Origin: Eggerthellaceae bacterium
GTDB taxonomy: Bacteria; Actinomycetota; Coriobacteriia; Coriobacteriales; Eggerthellaceae
DNA length: 38,822 nucleotides
Reading direction: 5' to 3'
Assembly: GCA_017459805.1 (NCBI GenBank)
Contig: JAFUCE010000138.1
Span: 1-38,822 of the forward strand
The stretch's first letter is position 1; every line of letters starts with the position of its first letter. Of the stretch, positions 14,624 through 23,516 are shown piece after piece. The notes under the pieces are model-generated. The model searched no databases and was not told the DNA's origin. It saw only the letters and a list, made by a program, of their open reading frames with translations. The position numbers were made by a program, and so were the translations under genes.

Positions 14624-16942
14624 TTATAAAAGCGATGTCGGATCTATATCGACGGCGAAATTGACTGTTTTATGACTCTTTCGTCCCCTGAATAGCTCTT
14701 CGAGTTCAAGCCCCGGTTCGCTGTCCATGGGCGCCTTTATGACTATGTGGTAGTGGAAGGCGTTATTAAGTTTTGCAAGCACACAGGGGTTGGGTGGAAG
14801 CATAATCCATGAACTAATCTTCTTTTTATGCAGGTAGTCTTGCAAACTCGTATAGAGCGACTCGATTTCCTGTTTCACTTCACTTTCATTTTTGCCCCAT
14901 GCGCGTACGTTGACTAAGCGAACATAGGGTGGGTACTTAAGCGCTTTTCGTTTTGGAATTTCATCGAGCAGGAATGCTTTTCTATCGTATCGGGATGCAG
15001 CCTGAATGGGGATGGACTGAGCCATGTAGCTTTGTACGATGACCTTTCCTTCAAGTTCGGCACGTCCTGCGCGTCCGGCCACCTGTTCGATAAGGTCAAA
15101 GGTGCGTTCTGCTGCGCGAAAATCTGGCAGACGCAATTGTGTATCTGCATCTATGACCCCCACGAGGGTCACGTCATTGAAATCAAGCCCTTTAGCAATC
15201 ATCTGGGTGCCAAGCAGGACAGCAGCATCTTCGCGCCCAAATGATTCAAGCAGTTTTTGATGGGCACCTTTTGTTCTGGTGGTATCTGCATCCATGCGAA
15301 TAATGGGTGCTTGTATCCCAGCTTGTTCCAGGAGGGCAAACAGCTCAGCTTCGACTCGTTGCGTTCCTGCGCCAAATTTTTTTAAGTAGGGGCTTGAACA
15401 TGATGGACATTGCACGGGAGCAAACTCCATATGTCCGCAATGATGACAAATAAGTTTGTTGCCCTGTTCGTGGTAGGTTAGGGACGTAGAGCAGTTTGGG
15501 CATTCTGGTACGTAGCCGCATTCTCGGCACAGTAAAAACTTTGCAAAACCGCGCTGGTTTAACAACAGAACTACCTTATGCTTTGCCCGTAAGCTCGCTT
15601 CGATTTCACTCATAAGCTTTCGTGAAAACAGTCGCTCGCCACCCGCGAATTCAGCCGCCATGTCAACAACTTCAATCTGTGGCATGGCTTTACCATTAGC
15701 ACGCTCAGGAAGGCTCACTTGGGTCCAGTATTCATTTTTAGCGGCTTGGTATAACGCTTCTATGGACGGCGTTGCAGAACCAAGAACGAGCGTTGCGCCG
15801 CTGTTGCGTACCATCCATGCAGCGACGTCACGAGACACATAGCGAGGTGCACTGTCCTGCTTATAAGATGTTTCATGTTCTTCATCGATTACGACAAGAC
15901 CAAGATCTTTAACCGGCGAAAATAGGGCCGACCGAGCACCAATTACAACACGCGCTTGCCCGCTGCGTATATAGTCCCACTGATCGTATCGCTCACCAAG
16001 GCTCATAGCGGAATGTAGAACAGCAATCATATCGCCAAATCGTCCGCGGAAACGAGCAACGGTCTGTGGCGTAAGCGATATTTCAGGAACAAGAACGATA
16101 GCTGTTTTCCCTGCTTGCAGCACTTTTTCTATCGCGCGCAAATATACTTCGGTTTTTCCTGAGCCCGTTACGCCGTCAACAAGCACAACGCGTCCATCAC
16201 CCTGTTCAAGAGCAGCATTAATAACGTCGAGTGCTTCCTGCTGCCCGTTCGTAAGCTTCGGTTTGGGGGGCGCCTGTACAGCAAAGCTTGCATAGTCAGC
16301 CTGTCCAGAGTTGTAGCCTTCTTGCATGCCACGCATGCGCCGCCTGCGTTCAATCCTGATAGCCCCCTGCGCCTCAAGACTTTTGAGCGCAGCAGAAACA
16401 GCGCCATATTCTGTCGATAGCTCAGCTACCCGTAAATCACCATTTTCAAGAGCCGACAAAATCGCTCTTTGCTTAAAAGCGTTCTGCTTCGGGCGAAAGT
16501 CTGATTCAGGCACGCGGATAACCCAACGATCATCAATTTCGCCAACGCTCGCTTCTTCAATATGGTAGGCATAGCCATTGCGCTTTATACGAGGGACGCC
16601 ACCCGGGGGAACAAAGAGGCGTACACAACGCGAAAGGGGAGCAAGATAGCGTTTGCTCAAGAATTCAACGCATGCAGCGGCATCTTCGTTAAAGTAAGCT
16701 TTGCTTAAAACGTCTTTTATATCTTTAAGTTTGGATGCGTCAAAACCAGTGTTTCTTTTGAAGTCGGTCTTATCATCGTAATCTCTAATTTCGACAACAA
16801 ATCCAATATCAACTTTTCGACCAAAAGGCACAAGCACCGCACAGCCTACGGCAAGTCCGTCAAGCGTTTCGGGAGCAGAATAGAAGTATGCACTATCAAG
16901 TGCGTTCGTATCTATATCTAAAATGACGCGAGCAATGCGCAT
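14624..16942 (-). CDS. priA: Primosomal protein N' (replication restart helicase PriA)
   Basis: PriA recognises stalled forks and reloads the replicative helicase. The 772-residue product begins with the PriA DNA-binding domain and has Walker A GVTGSGKTEV (from 257), a DEEH box (from Asp353) and VLGSATPS. A zinc-binding insert at roughly 470-520 has paired CxxC motifs (CRECG, CPNC, CHHC, CPSC), and helicase domain 2 ends with QVAGRAGRAE. Length fits the family. The ATG at 16942 follows the stop codon of the Ldh_2 gene by one base and has no separate ribosome site, so translation is probably coupled to that gene. A 14-codon longer start would lie inside the dehydrogenase gene. Confidence 0.97.
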   Translation of the reverse strand: MRIARVILDIDTNALDSAYFYSAPETLDGLAVGCAVLVPFGRKVDIGFVVEIRDYDDKTDFKRNTGFDASKLKDIKDVLSKAYFNEDAAACVEFLSKRYLAPLSRCVRLFVPPGGVPRIKRNGYAYHIEEASVGEIDDRWVIRVPESDFRPKQNAFKQRAILSALENGDLRVAELSTEYGAVSAALKSLEAQGAIRIERRRRMRGMQEGYNSGQADYASFAVQAPPKPKLTNGQQEALDVINAALEQGDGRVVLVDGVTGSGKTEVYLRAIEKVLQAGKTAIVLVPEISLTPQTVARFRGRFGDMIAVLHSAMSLGERYDQWDYIRSGQARVVIGARSALFSPVKDLGLVVIDEEHETSYKQDSAPRYVSRDVAAWMVRNSGATLVLGSATPSIEALYQAAKNEYWTQVSLPERANGKAMPQIEVVDMAAEFAGGERLFSRKLMSEIEASLRAKHKVVLLLNQRGFAKFLLCRECGYVPECPNCSTSLTYHEQGNKLICHHCGHMEFAPVQCPSCSSPYLKKFGAGTQRVEAELFALLEQAGIQAPIIRMDADTTRTKGAHQKLLESFGREDAAVLLGTQMIAKGLDFNDVTLVGVIDADTQLRLPDFRAAERTFDLIEQVAGRAGRAELEGKVIVQSYMAQSIPIQAASRYDRKAFLLDEIPKRKALKYPPYVRLVNVRAWGKNESEVKQEIESLYTSLQDYLHKKKISSWIMLPPNPCVLAKLNNAFHYHIVIKAPMDSEPGLELEELFRGRKSHKTVNFAVDIDPTSLL

Positions 16943-16943
16943 G

Positions 16944-18068
16944 CTAGTCTTCAAAGGGGAAGTGGTAGTCGAGCCCAAGCGCATCGCGAACTTCTATGAG
17001 TTCTTTTTGTACCGCTTCGCCCACGGGAACACCCTTGTCTTTGCGGTCTTGCCAGGCAAGGTATTCCTTTTCGCCCGCAGTATAAATATGGTCGTAACCC
17101 GGCGCTTTTTCAGAAGCACGCAGGGCGCGGCAAATGTCGCCAGCAACTTTGCGGAACTCTTCCTGACCAATGAAAGCGTCCGGATCAACCACAAAGAAGA
17201 AATGGCCAAGATGATACATCTGTGGCGATCCATCTTCGGCTACACCAGTGAGCGCCTTCATAAATTCACCGCCGGCAAGTGCAGCAGAAAGTATTTCAAC
17301 CACAGCAGCATAACCGTAGCCCTTGTATCCGCCCATTTCGTCGCCGGGACCGCCACCCAAGGGTGCAAGCGCTGCTTCCTTGTTGACCAGCATTTCAAGA
17401 ATCTTAGGGCTGTCGGTTAAAACGGAGCCGTCGCGGGCTACCACCATGCCGGCTGGAGTGTCCTTGCCCTCGCGCGCATAGTATTCAATTTTGCCACGCT
17501 GAATCGTTGAGGTTGCACAGTCCAGACAGAAGGGGAATTCTTCATCAGTGGGAATCGAGAAGGTGAGGGGGTTGGTGCCCATCATGTTTTCAACGCCAAA
17601 GGTCGGTGCAATAGAGGGGCGCGCATTTGTGCCCGAAATACCAATCATTCCCTGGTCGGCGGCCATACCCGTCCAATAGCCTGCAATGCCGTAATGGGTT
17701 GAGTTTCGGATTGCCCCGCCAGCCATGCCGTAAGTTTTTGCCTTTTCGAGCAGCTTCTTCATCACATGATAGCTGGCAACCATCCCCATGCCGTCGTGTG
17801 CGTCGGCGACAACAGTGGTCGGGGTTTCTTTTATGATTTCCAGGTCGGTAACTGGAAGAAGCGTACCGCGTACGATGCGGTCAATATAAATGGGCTTGAA
17901 ACGGTTGCAGCCATGGCTTTCAATGCCGCGACGGTCGGACTCCATAAGCACATCGGCGCATATTTCTGCATCCTCGCGGGGAACACCATAGCCTACAAAG
18001 GCATCAACCATAAAGTTTCCTATAAGGTCCCAGGGCACGTATGGCCTTGTTTCAATTTGCTGTTCCAT
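16944..18068 (-). CDS. Malate/L-lactate dehydrogenase family protein (Ldh_2 fold)
   Basis: This 374-residue enzyme belongs to the NAD(P)-dependent Ldh_2 family (malate, lactate, ureidoglycolate, sulfolactate and related 2-hydroxy-acid dehydrogenases), which is unrelated to the classical LDH fold. Family features visible are SDRRGIESHG near residue 50, the catalytic-His segment NSTHYGIAGYW, NARPSIAPTFG, GTNPLTFSIPT, and the GGYKGYGYA loop. The physiological substrate cannot be fixed from sequence. The ATG at 18068 is preceded by AAGGGG six bases away. The longer frame upstream runs into the terminator and tRNA-Thr and is not real. It sits just upstream of priA with a one-base gap, an odd pairing of metabolism and replication restart. 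Confidence 0.93.
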   Translation of the reverse strand: MEQQIETRPYVPWDLIGNFMVDAFVGYGVPREDAEICADVLMESDRRGIESHGCNRFKPIYIDRIVRGTLLPVTDLEIIKETPTTVVADAHDGMGMVASYHVMKKLLEKAKTYGMAGGAIRNSTHYGIAGYWTGMAADQGMIGISGTNARPSIAPTFGVENMMGTNPLTFSIPTDEEFPFCLDCATSTIQRGKIEYYAREGKDTPAGMVVARDGSVLTDSPKILEMLVNKEAALAPLGGGPGDEMGGYKGYGYAAVVEILSAALAGGEFMKALTGVAEDGSPQMYHLGHFFFVVDPDAFIGQEEFRKVAGDICRALRASEKAPGYDHIYTAGEKEYLAWQDRKDKGVPVGEAVQKELIEVRDALGLDYHFPFED

Positions 18069-18089
18069 GGATATCCCCTTTGCTCGCTT

Positions 18090-18104
18090 GCGACGCAGCG
18101 TCGC
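18090..18104. promoter_or_regulatory. Perfect 6-bp-arm hairpin ahead of the Ldh_2 gene
   Basis: GCGACG, spacer CAG, CGTCGC lies between the tRNA-Thr terminator and the ribosome site of the dehydrogenase gene. On the plus strand it is followed by TTTT, but no plus-strand gene ends here. It could be a leader hairpin or an operator; function unknown. Confidence 0.35.
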
Positions 18105-18111
18105 TTTTAGT

Positions 18112-18140
18112 AAAAAGGGCCGCTGCAAATGCAGCAGCCC
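18112..18140 (-). terminator. Terminator of tRNA-Thr
   Basis: On the minus strand GGGCTGCTGCA pairs with TGCAGCGGCCC (one G-U) and is followed by TTTTT. It begins eight bases after the CCA end of tRNA-Thr and ends about 40 bases before the dehydrogenase gene. Confidence 0.85.
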
Positions 18141-18147
18141 GAATGTG

Positions 18148-18223
18148 TGGTGCCGCCAGCAGGACTTGAACCCGCAACCCACTGATTACAAATCAGTTGC
18201 GCTACCAATTGCGCCATGGCGGC
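18148..18223 (-). tRNA. tRNA-Thr (anticodon TGT)
   Basis: The minus strand folds as a full cloverleaf. The acceptor is GCCGCCA/TGGCGGC, the anticodon arm is ACTGA-TTTGTAA-TCAGT giving TGT, the T arm is GCGGG-TTCAAGT-CCTGC, and CCA is encoded. TATAAT lies upstream at 18233-18238 and a terminator lies downstream. Confidence 0.97.
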
Positions 18224-18232
18224 ATGAAAATC

Positions 18233-18238
18233 ATTATA
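18233..18238 (-). promoter_or_regulatory. -10 box of tRNA-Thr promoter
   Basis: A consensus TATAAT lies on the minus strand ten bases upstream of the tRNA-Thr 5' end. The -35 region at the expected distance is poor (around CTGTAT). Confidence 0.6.
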
Positions 18239-18309
18239 GAAGATGTGCGTAAAAATACAGGTGGAAACTTTATGGAGTGCAAGCAATACGTTAAAAGGAA
18301 TACAGAGCC

Positions 18310-19269
18310 TTATCGAGCGTATCGCTGGTATGCCTCTATCACATCAAGTTCGTATTCTTTCCTATAGCCTTTGACCGTCGTGTCGAGTACCAGGCCGCTG
18401 GCAAAGCTCAGCACACCGCATCCTACGAGCGATACCGCCAAAATGGCGGTCGGAATACGGGGGACAAGCCCTGTTTGTCCATATTCAACAATAATGGGTA
18501 TGCCCGCAATAAGGCCAAGCACAAAGAAAAGGAAGCCAATCCAAGTAAAAAGCGCCATAGGGCGATAGTCTTTAAAAAGACTTGCGATGCAAAGCAGCAC
18601 TTTCCATCCATCCCTAAAAGTTGAAAGCTTGCTTTCAGAACCCTCTGGCCTGTCGCGGTATTCGATGGGTACTTCTTTGATACGCCAGCGCTTGTCAACA
18701 GCATGAATAGAAAGCTCCGTTTCAATTTCAAAACCGTCGGTAAGCACCGGGATAGTCTTAGCAAAGATTTTATTAAAAGCACGATAGCCGGTCATAACAT
18801 CGTGGAATTCGAAACCATAAATCACTTTGATAAGCCATCGAACTAAGTTATTTCCAAAGCCGTGAAAAGCGCGATCGTTTTCGTCCTCGTAGCTGCCGTT
18901 TGAAAGGCGATCGCCAACAACCATGTCGGCTTCGTCGTTATAGAGGGGTTCGAGAAGCGCTTGCGCAGCTTCAGCGGGGTAGGTGTCATCGCCGTCAACA
19001 ATAATGTAATAGTCGGCGTCAATGTCGCGTATCATTTGGCGAAAGACATTGCCTTTGCCCTGACGAGGCTCTTTGCGCACTATTGCTCCATGTTCCTGGG
19101 CTATTTGTGCGGTGTCGTCTGACGAATTGTTGTCATACACATAGATTTTCGCTTGAGGAAGTGAAGCAGCAAAGTCATCGATGACCTTAGCAATAGTAAC
19201 TTCTTCGTTATAGCAGGGGATGAGCACCGCTATATCGTGTGAAGCATTATGTTCGTCGTAACCAGGCAT
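18310..19269 (-). CDS. Glycosyltransferase family 2, DPM/GtrB-like, membrane-anchored
   Basis: The 319-residue protein is a GT-A fold glycosyltransferase likely to move a sugar from a nucleotide donor to a polyprenyl phosphate. The N-terminal catalytic domain shows VLIPCYNEE (15-23), YDNNSSDDT, and the metal-binding DGDDT at 92-96. Two C-terminal membrane helices (about 238-262 and 274-296) match the GtrB/DpmA-type arrangement rather than soluble GT2 enzymes. Sugar and acceptor are not knowable here. AAGGGA precedes the ATG at 19269. A good promoter (TTGAAC, 18 bp, TATAAC) lies upstream on the minus strand, overlapping the promoter of the divergent ABC gene. The gene is alone, 86 bases upstream of tRNA-Thr. 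Confidence 0.88.
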   Translation of the reverse strand: MPGYDEHNASHDIAVLIPCYNEEVTIAKVIDDFAASLPQAKIYVYDNNSSDDTAQIAQEHGAIVRKEPRQGKGNVFRQMIRDIDADYYIIVDGDDTYPAEAAQALLEPLYNDEADMVVGDRLSNGSYEDENDRAFHGFGNNLVRWLIKVIYGFEFHDVMTGYRAFNKIFAKTIPVLTDGFEIETELSIHAVDKRWRIKEVPIEYRDRPEGSESKLSTFRDGWKVLLCIASLFKDYRPMALFTWIGFLFFVLGLIAGIPIIVEYGQTGLVPRIPTAILAVSLVGCGVLSFASGLVLDTTVKGYRKEYELDVIEAYQRYAR

Positions 19270-19312
19270 AGTTTCCCTTCAAAGCTCTCTTCAACATTGT
19301 AACAAAGAAAAT

Positions 19313-19342
19313 GTTATACCTGGTAAAATTGCATTTGTTCAA
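19313..19342 (-). promoter_or_regulatory. Promoter of the glycosyltransferase gene
   Basis: On the minus strand TTGAAC (19342-19337) and TATAAC (19318-19313) are 18 bp apart, a near-consensus sigma-70-type promoter. It points toward the glycosyltransferase ATG about 44 bases beyond the -10 box. Confidence 0.7.
19321..19329 (+). promoter_or_regulatory. Extended -10 promoter of the ABC exporter operon
   Basis: TGGTAAAAT fits TGnTAnnnT and would give a short leader carrying the ribosome site AAAGGAGG (19341-19348). It overlaps the divergent glycosyltransferase promoter, so the two may interfere or share control. Confidence 0.5.
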
Positions 19343-19352
19343 AGGAGGACTT

Positions 19353-20054
19353 ATGTCTTTTGTTGAATTTAAAGACGTGAGAAAAGTGTATACGATGGGC
19401 GAAGTCGAGGTTGCCGCTGTTGATGGCATGAACTTTTCGCTTGAACAAGGTGAATTCGTCGTAGTTGTTGGTCCTTCTGGAGCAGGAAAAACAACGGTTC
19501 TTAATATCCTTGGTGGTATCGACACAGCTACTTCGGGCACTATCTTGCTCGATGGTAGTGAAATCAGTTCCTATTCAGAACAGGAGTTAACTCAGTACCG
19601 GCGCGCTGACATTGGTTTCGTCTTTCAGTTTTATAACCTTGTGCAAAACCTTACCGCCCTCGAAAATGTCGAACTTGCAAGCCAAATTTGCGAAAACCCC
19701 ATGGATCCACTTGATGCATTAGAGGCTGTAGGGTTGGGTGAGCGTTCCAACAATTTCCCTGGTCAGCTTTCCGGTGGCGAACAACAGCGCGTGGCTATTG
19801 CGCGTGCGCTTGCCAAAAACCCTAAGCTTTTACTGTGCGACGAGCCCACGGGCGCTCTGGACTACCAAACAGGAAAGGCAATCTTGCGACTTTTGCAAAA
19901 TAGCTGCAAGGAAACTGGACGCACCGTGGTACTGATTACCCATAATCAGGCTTTTACGTCAATCGCTGATCGTGTGATACACATTCGTGAAGGTCGGGCA
20001 AGCTCAGTCGAGACGAACGCCCATCCCGTGTCTGCCGAAACTATTGAATGGTAG
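19353..20054 (+). CDS. ABC transporter ATP-binding protein (MacB/LolD type)
   Basis: This cytoplasmic ATPase powers the large permease encoded next to it. The 233-residue product has Walker [10 protein letters not shown] (40-48), a Q-loop in VFQFYN, the ABC signature [15 protein letters not shown], Walker [13 protein letters not shown] and a switch His in ITHN. The sequence type matches the MacB/LolD/BceA group, which pairs with FtsX-like permeases that act by mechanotransmission instead of classical transport. The ATG at 19353 is fixed by AAAGGAGG five bases upstream. The permease starts 12 bases after the stop, so they form one operon. Confidence 0.95.
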   Translation: MSFVEFKDVRKVYTMGEVEVAAVDGMNFSLEQGEFVVVVGPSGAGKTTVLNILGGIDTATSGTILLDGSEISSYSEQELTQYRRADIGFVFQFYNLVQNLTALENVELASQICENPMDPLDALEAVGLGERSNNFPGQLSGGEQQRVAIARALAKNPKLLLCDEPTGALDYQTGKAILRLLQNSCKETGRTVVLITHNQAFTSIADRVIHIREGRASSVETNAHPVSAETIEW

Positions 20055-20066
20055 GCGTGTATTTCC

Positions 20067-23000
20067 TTGGATGCTTTTCGCACATCGCTCGTTCGCTCTA
20101 TACGTGAATCTCTCGGCCGCTTTATAGCCATTGCTGCCATTGTTGCCCTTGGTTGCGGTTTTTATGGTGGGCTGCGTATGACGGGACCCGATATGCGTAT
20201 TGCGGCAGACCGTTTCTATGACGGGACTCATTTATACGATATACGCCTCCTTTCAACGATGGGCTATTCAGACTCGCAAATCCCTGAAGTAGCTGCTGTT
20301 GAGGGTGTCAAAGCAGTTATGCCAGCCAAATCAACGGATGTTATGGGGGACATCAATGGTGAACAATACGCTCTGCGCATAAGCTCTATTCCCATTGATG
20401 CCTTAGATAAAAGCAGCTGCGAAGATGGCTGCAATGTGTATTCAGATGACGACTCGTACTTAAATCGACTTATATTAGAAGAAGGGCGCTGGCCAAATGC
20501 AAAGGGCGAATGCGTCATTTCGGCCGACCGTGTTGCTGGAGTACCCTTCGAAATGGGCGACACCCTCGAAGTGCTCTATGGCTCCCAAGATTTAGACGGC
20601 GTTCTTGACGTTGAAGAATTCACCATCGTTGGCACAGCGCACTCTTCATCCTTTGTTTCGGCTGTTACGATGGGTGCTACTTCCTTAGGAAGCGGCTCCA
20701 TACAACAATTCGCTTTTGTCTCCGAGAATAATTTTTCGAACGATTACCCCTACACTGAACTTTTTATTTCCGTAGAAGGAGCGGCGGACCTCTTTTCTGG
20801 AAGTGATGAATACAAAGAGCATGTGGGGCAGGTTCGAAACCGCTTCGAAAGCATGGCCGATAGTTTGGCTGAAAGCCGTCTTGCCAGCCTAAAGCAAGAA
20901 GCGCAGGATGAGCTTGATGATGCTAAGGAAGAATACGAGACCGAAAAGGCCGACGCGCTTCAAAAGCTTGATGATGCCAAAAAAGAACTTGATGATGCAG
21001 CAGCAGAAATTGATGATGGTGTTGCAAAAATTGAAGATGGCCAAGCGCAGATTAATTCAGGGTATAGTCAACTCTACGATGGACAAAGCGAGCTCAACAC
21101 CCAAAAGGAGCGCGTCTATAATGAACTGTCTGCCGCGCGCGCTACCCTAGAAGAAAAGGAACGAGAGCTCAATGACGCTCAAGCGCAACTTGATGCAAAC
21201 CGCTCTCAGGTTGATTCATGGCCTGATACCCGAGCAGGGCTCGTCGAACAGCTCAATCAAACACAGGCTGGCCTTGAAGAGGCACAGCAAGGCATGGCAG
21301 ACATCGATGCTGGCATTGCACAAACCGAAGCCGCCCTTGCCCAAGTTCCTGAAGACGACCCTAAGCGCGCGCAATTAGAGGCAGAATTAGCGGGCTTACA
21401 ACAACGAAAGATGGCTGTTCAAGCACAAATTGGTGACGCAACACAGGGGATTGCCCAGCTTGAAGCTGTAATTGCAACAGGGGATGAAAGCCTTGCTCAA
21501 TTTCAGGCATCACAAGCACAAGTGGACGAAGGTCGTGCTCAACTCCAGGCTGGATGGGACGAATACAATAGGCAGGCGGCTGCTGCGTACACGCAGATTG
21601 CAAATGCAGAAAACGAGCTGTCGTCCAATCAGCAGAAACTGATAGATTCTCAAGCTGAAATTAATGAATCACAAGCTGACATTGATAAAGGGCGCGAAGA
21701 ACTTGCCAGCGGCAGGGAAGAATACGATGAAGAATACGCCAAAGCAATGAAGGAGATTGACGATGCCGAGCAAGAGCTTGCTGATGCGCAACAAGAAATT
21801 GACGACATCGAACTTCCTGAAATATATGTGCTTGATCGTACTAAGAACTACGGCGTTGAAAGCCAGGTGGCAGATTCTGAGCGCATCGACAATATTGCCC
21901 GTGTTTTTCCCTTCATCTTTTTCCTCGTTGCTGCTTTAGTTGCTCTTACAACCATGACGCGCATGGTTGATGAGGAACGCAACGTGATTGGTACTTACAA
22001 GGCGCTCGGCTACAGTAAAGCACGTATTACTGGACGGTATTTGATTTATGCTGGCATTGCAAGTGTGGTGGGGGCAGTAATTGGGCTTGCCTTGCTGTCG
22101 CAAATTCTTCCATTCACTATTTCCAAGGCCTATGCCATTATCTACAACATTCCCGATTATCCACTCCCTATGCCTTTCGATTGGAAACTCGGGCTTCTTT
22201 CGGGCGGTCTTGGTGTTGGCATTACCTTGCTTGCAACCCTCGCAGCGGCAATGGCAACCCTGCGCGAAACACCGGCTGCACTCATGCTGCCACGTGCTCC
22301 AAAAGCTGGGAAGCGCATTTTGCTTGAACGAATTGGGCCACTTTGGAAACATGTCAGCTTTTCTTGGAAGGTCACGTTCCGTAATTTATTCCGGTATAAA
22401 AAGCGTTTGCTTATGACAGTCATCGGTATCGCAGGATGCACCGCTTTACTACTTACTGGCTGGGGTCTGCATGATTCCATCTGGGATATTATCGACAAGC
22501 AATACGGACCCGTAGTGAACTACAACGTCATTACTAAACTTGATGATGAAGCAAGCGAAGAAGAGATTACAGCGGCTGAGGCTTATATGGCATCGCACGC
22601 AGACACGGAAGATTTGACGCGCGTGCATAGTGCTAACATGCAAGTTTCAAGCGTGGGACACAATGAACTTGGCGTTGAACTGGTTGTTCCCAGTAACACG
22701 GACGAATTCGCAAAACTTCTTACGATAAAGAATCGCCTGACTCAGAAACTTCTTGATTTTGACGATTCGTCGGTAGTCCTTACTGAAAAACTTGCTACCA
22801 CGCTCGACCTAAAAGTTGGTGATAGCTTTACCTTATATGAGCAAGATGAAATTGGTAACGCCCTCGGGAAGGGCTATGAATTAACGCTGACGGGCATCAT
22901 GGAAAACTACATAGGGAACTGGGCCTATATTGGCAAAGATGCCTTTACATCTTCGACCAATCTTCCGCTCAATTTTGCGACCCTCTATGGCCGCTGCACG

Positions 23001-23516
23001 GAAGACTTGGATGAACGGGCGGTGCTCACCGACACCCTCCACGACATGGAAGGCGTGCGCACGGTTACCTATAACGATGAAACAATCGACAGCTACCGCA
23101 AGATGCTTTCGAGTGTCGACATGATTGTCGTGGTTCTTGTTGTTTCTGCGGCAGCACTTGCTTTCATTGTTTTGTACAACCTTACCAATATCAATATTAC
23201 GGAGCGGCGCCGCGAGATTGCAAGCCTTAAGGTTTTAGGCTTTACCAAGCGCGAAGTATATGCCTATATCTTCCGCGAAATCACGCTTTTGACTTTAATA
23301 GGCGCTGCATTCGGTCTGGTGCTGGGTGTTTTTCTTGAATCGTTTGTCTGCGTCACGGCTGAGGTTGACTACGTCATGTTTGGGCGCGATATTCATACGA
23401 CAAGCTTTGTGATTTCGTTTGTCATGACACTTTTGTTCACGGCATTTGTTATGTTGTTTATGCGCCACAAGCTTAATTCGATTGATATGGTAGAAAGTCT
23501 GAAGAGCGTTGAATAG
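20067..23516 (+). CDS. Giant FtsX-type ABC permease with extracellular coiled coil
   Basis: The 1149-residue membrane protein pairs with the preceding ATPase. An N-terminal helix (about 17-35) leads to a MacB-like extracytoplasmic domain (to about 265). A very long helical coiled-coil region follows (about 268-581), rich in Asp/Glu/Ala/Gln with recurring A-x-x-E/L-D-D-A patterns. The first FtsX domain (about 605-730, from IARVFPFIFFLVAALV, with the TYKALGYSKARI loop), a second extracytoplasmic segment and a C-terminal FtsX domain (about 1015-1149, with SLKVLGFTKREVYAY) complete it. Similar coiled-coil permeases occur in Firmicutes and Actinobacteria; their substrates are mostly unknown. The only usable start is TTG at 20067, since an in-frame stop lies just upstream. 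The 3' end overlaps rnhA by eight bases. Confidence 0.9.
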   Translation: MDAFRTSLVRSIRESLGRFIAIAAIVALGCGFYGGLRMTGPDMRIAADRFYDGTHLYDIRLLSTMGYSDSQIPEVAAVEGVKAVMPAKSTDVMGDINGEQYALRISSIPIDALDKSSCEDGCNVYSDDDSYLNRLILEEGRWPNAKGECVISADRVAGVPFEMGDTLEVLYGSQDLDGVLDVEEFTIVGTAHSSSFVSAVTMGATSLGSGSIQQFAFVSENNFSNDYPYTELFISVEGAADLFSGSDEYKEHVGQVRNRFESMADSLAESRLASLKQEAQDELDDAKEEYETEKADALQKLDDAKKELDDAAAEIDDGVAKIEDGQAQINSGYSQLYDGQSELNTQKERVYNELSAARATLEEKERELNDAQAQLDANRSQVDSWPDTRAGLVEQLNQTQAGLEEAQQGMADIDAGIAQTEAALAQVPEDDPKRAQLEAELAGLQQRKMAVQAQIGDATQGIAQLEAVIATGDESLAQFQASQAQVDEGRAQLQAGWDEYNRQAAAAYTQIANAENELSSNQQKLIDSQAEINESQADIDKGREELASGREEYDEEYAKAMKEIDDAEQELADAQQEIDDIELPEIYVLDRTKNYGVESQVADSERIDNIARVFPFIFFLVAALVALTTMTRMVDEERNVIGTYKALGYSKARITGRYLIYAGIASVVGAVIGLALLSQILPFTISKAYAIIYNIPDYPLPMPFDWKLGLLSGGLGVGITLLATLAAAMATLRETPAALMLPRAPKAGKRILLERIGPLWKHVSFSWKVTFRNLFRYKKRLLMTVIGIAGCTALLLTGWGLHDSIWDIIDKQYGPVVNYNVITKLDDEASEEEITAAEAYMASHADTEDLTRVHSANMQVSSVGHNELGVELVVPSNTDEFAKLLTIKNRLTQKLLDFDDSSVVLTEKLATTLDLKVGDSFTLYEQDEIGNALGKGYELTLTGIMENYIGNWAYIGKDAFTSSTNLPLNFATLYGRCTEDLDERAVLTDTLHDMEGVRTVTYNDETIDSYRKMLSSVDMIVVVLVVSAAALAFIVLYNLTNINITERRREIASLKVLGFTKREVYAYIFREITLLTLIGAAFGLVLGVFLESFVCVTAEVDYVMFGRDIHTTSFVISFVMTLLFTAFVMLFMRHKLNSIDMVESLKSVE

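Noticed and set aside
18090-18110. Plus-strand terminator
   Set aside because: A perfect hairpin is followed by TTTT on the plus strand, but no plus-strand gene leads into it.
18069-18182. N-terminal extension of the Ldh_2 dehydrogenase
   Set aside because: It would read through the tRNA-Thr terminator and into the tRNA; AAGGGG before 18068 marks the real start.
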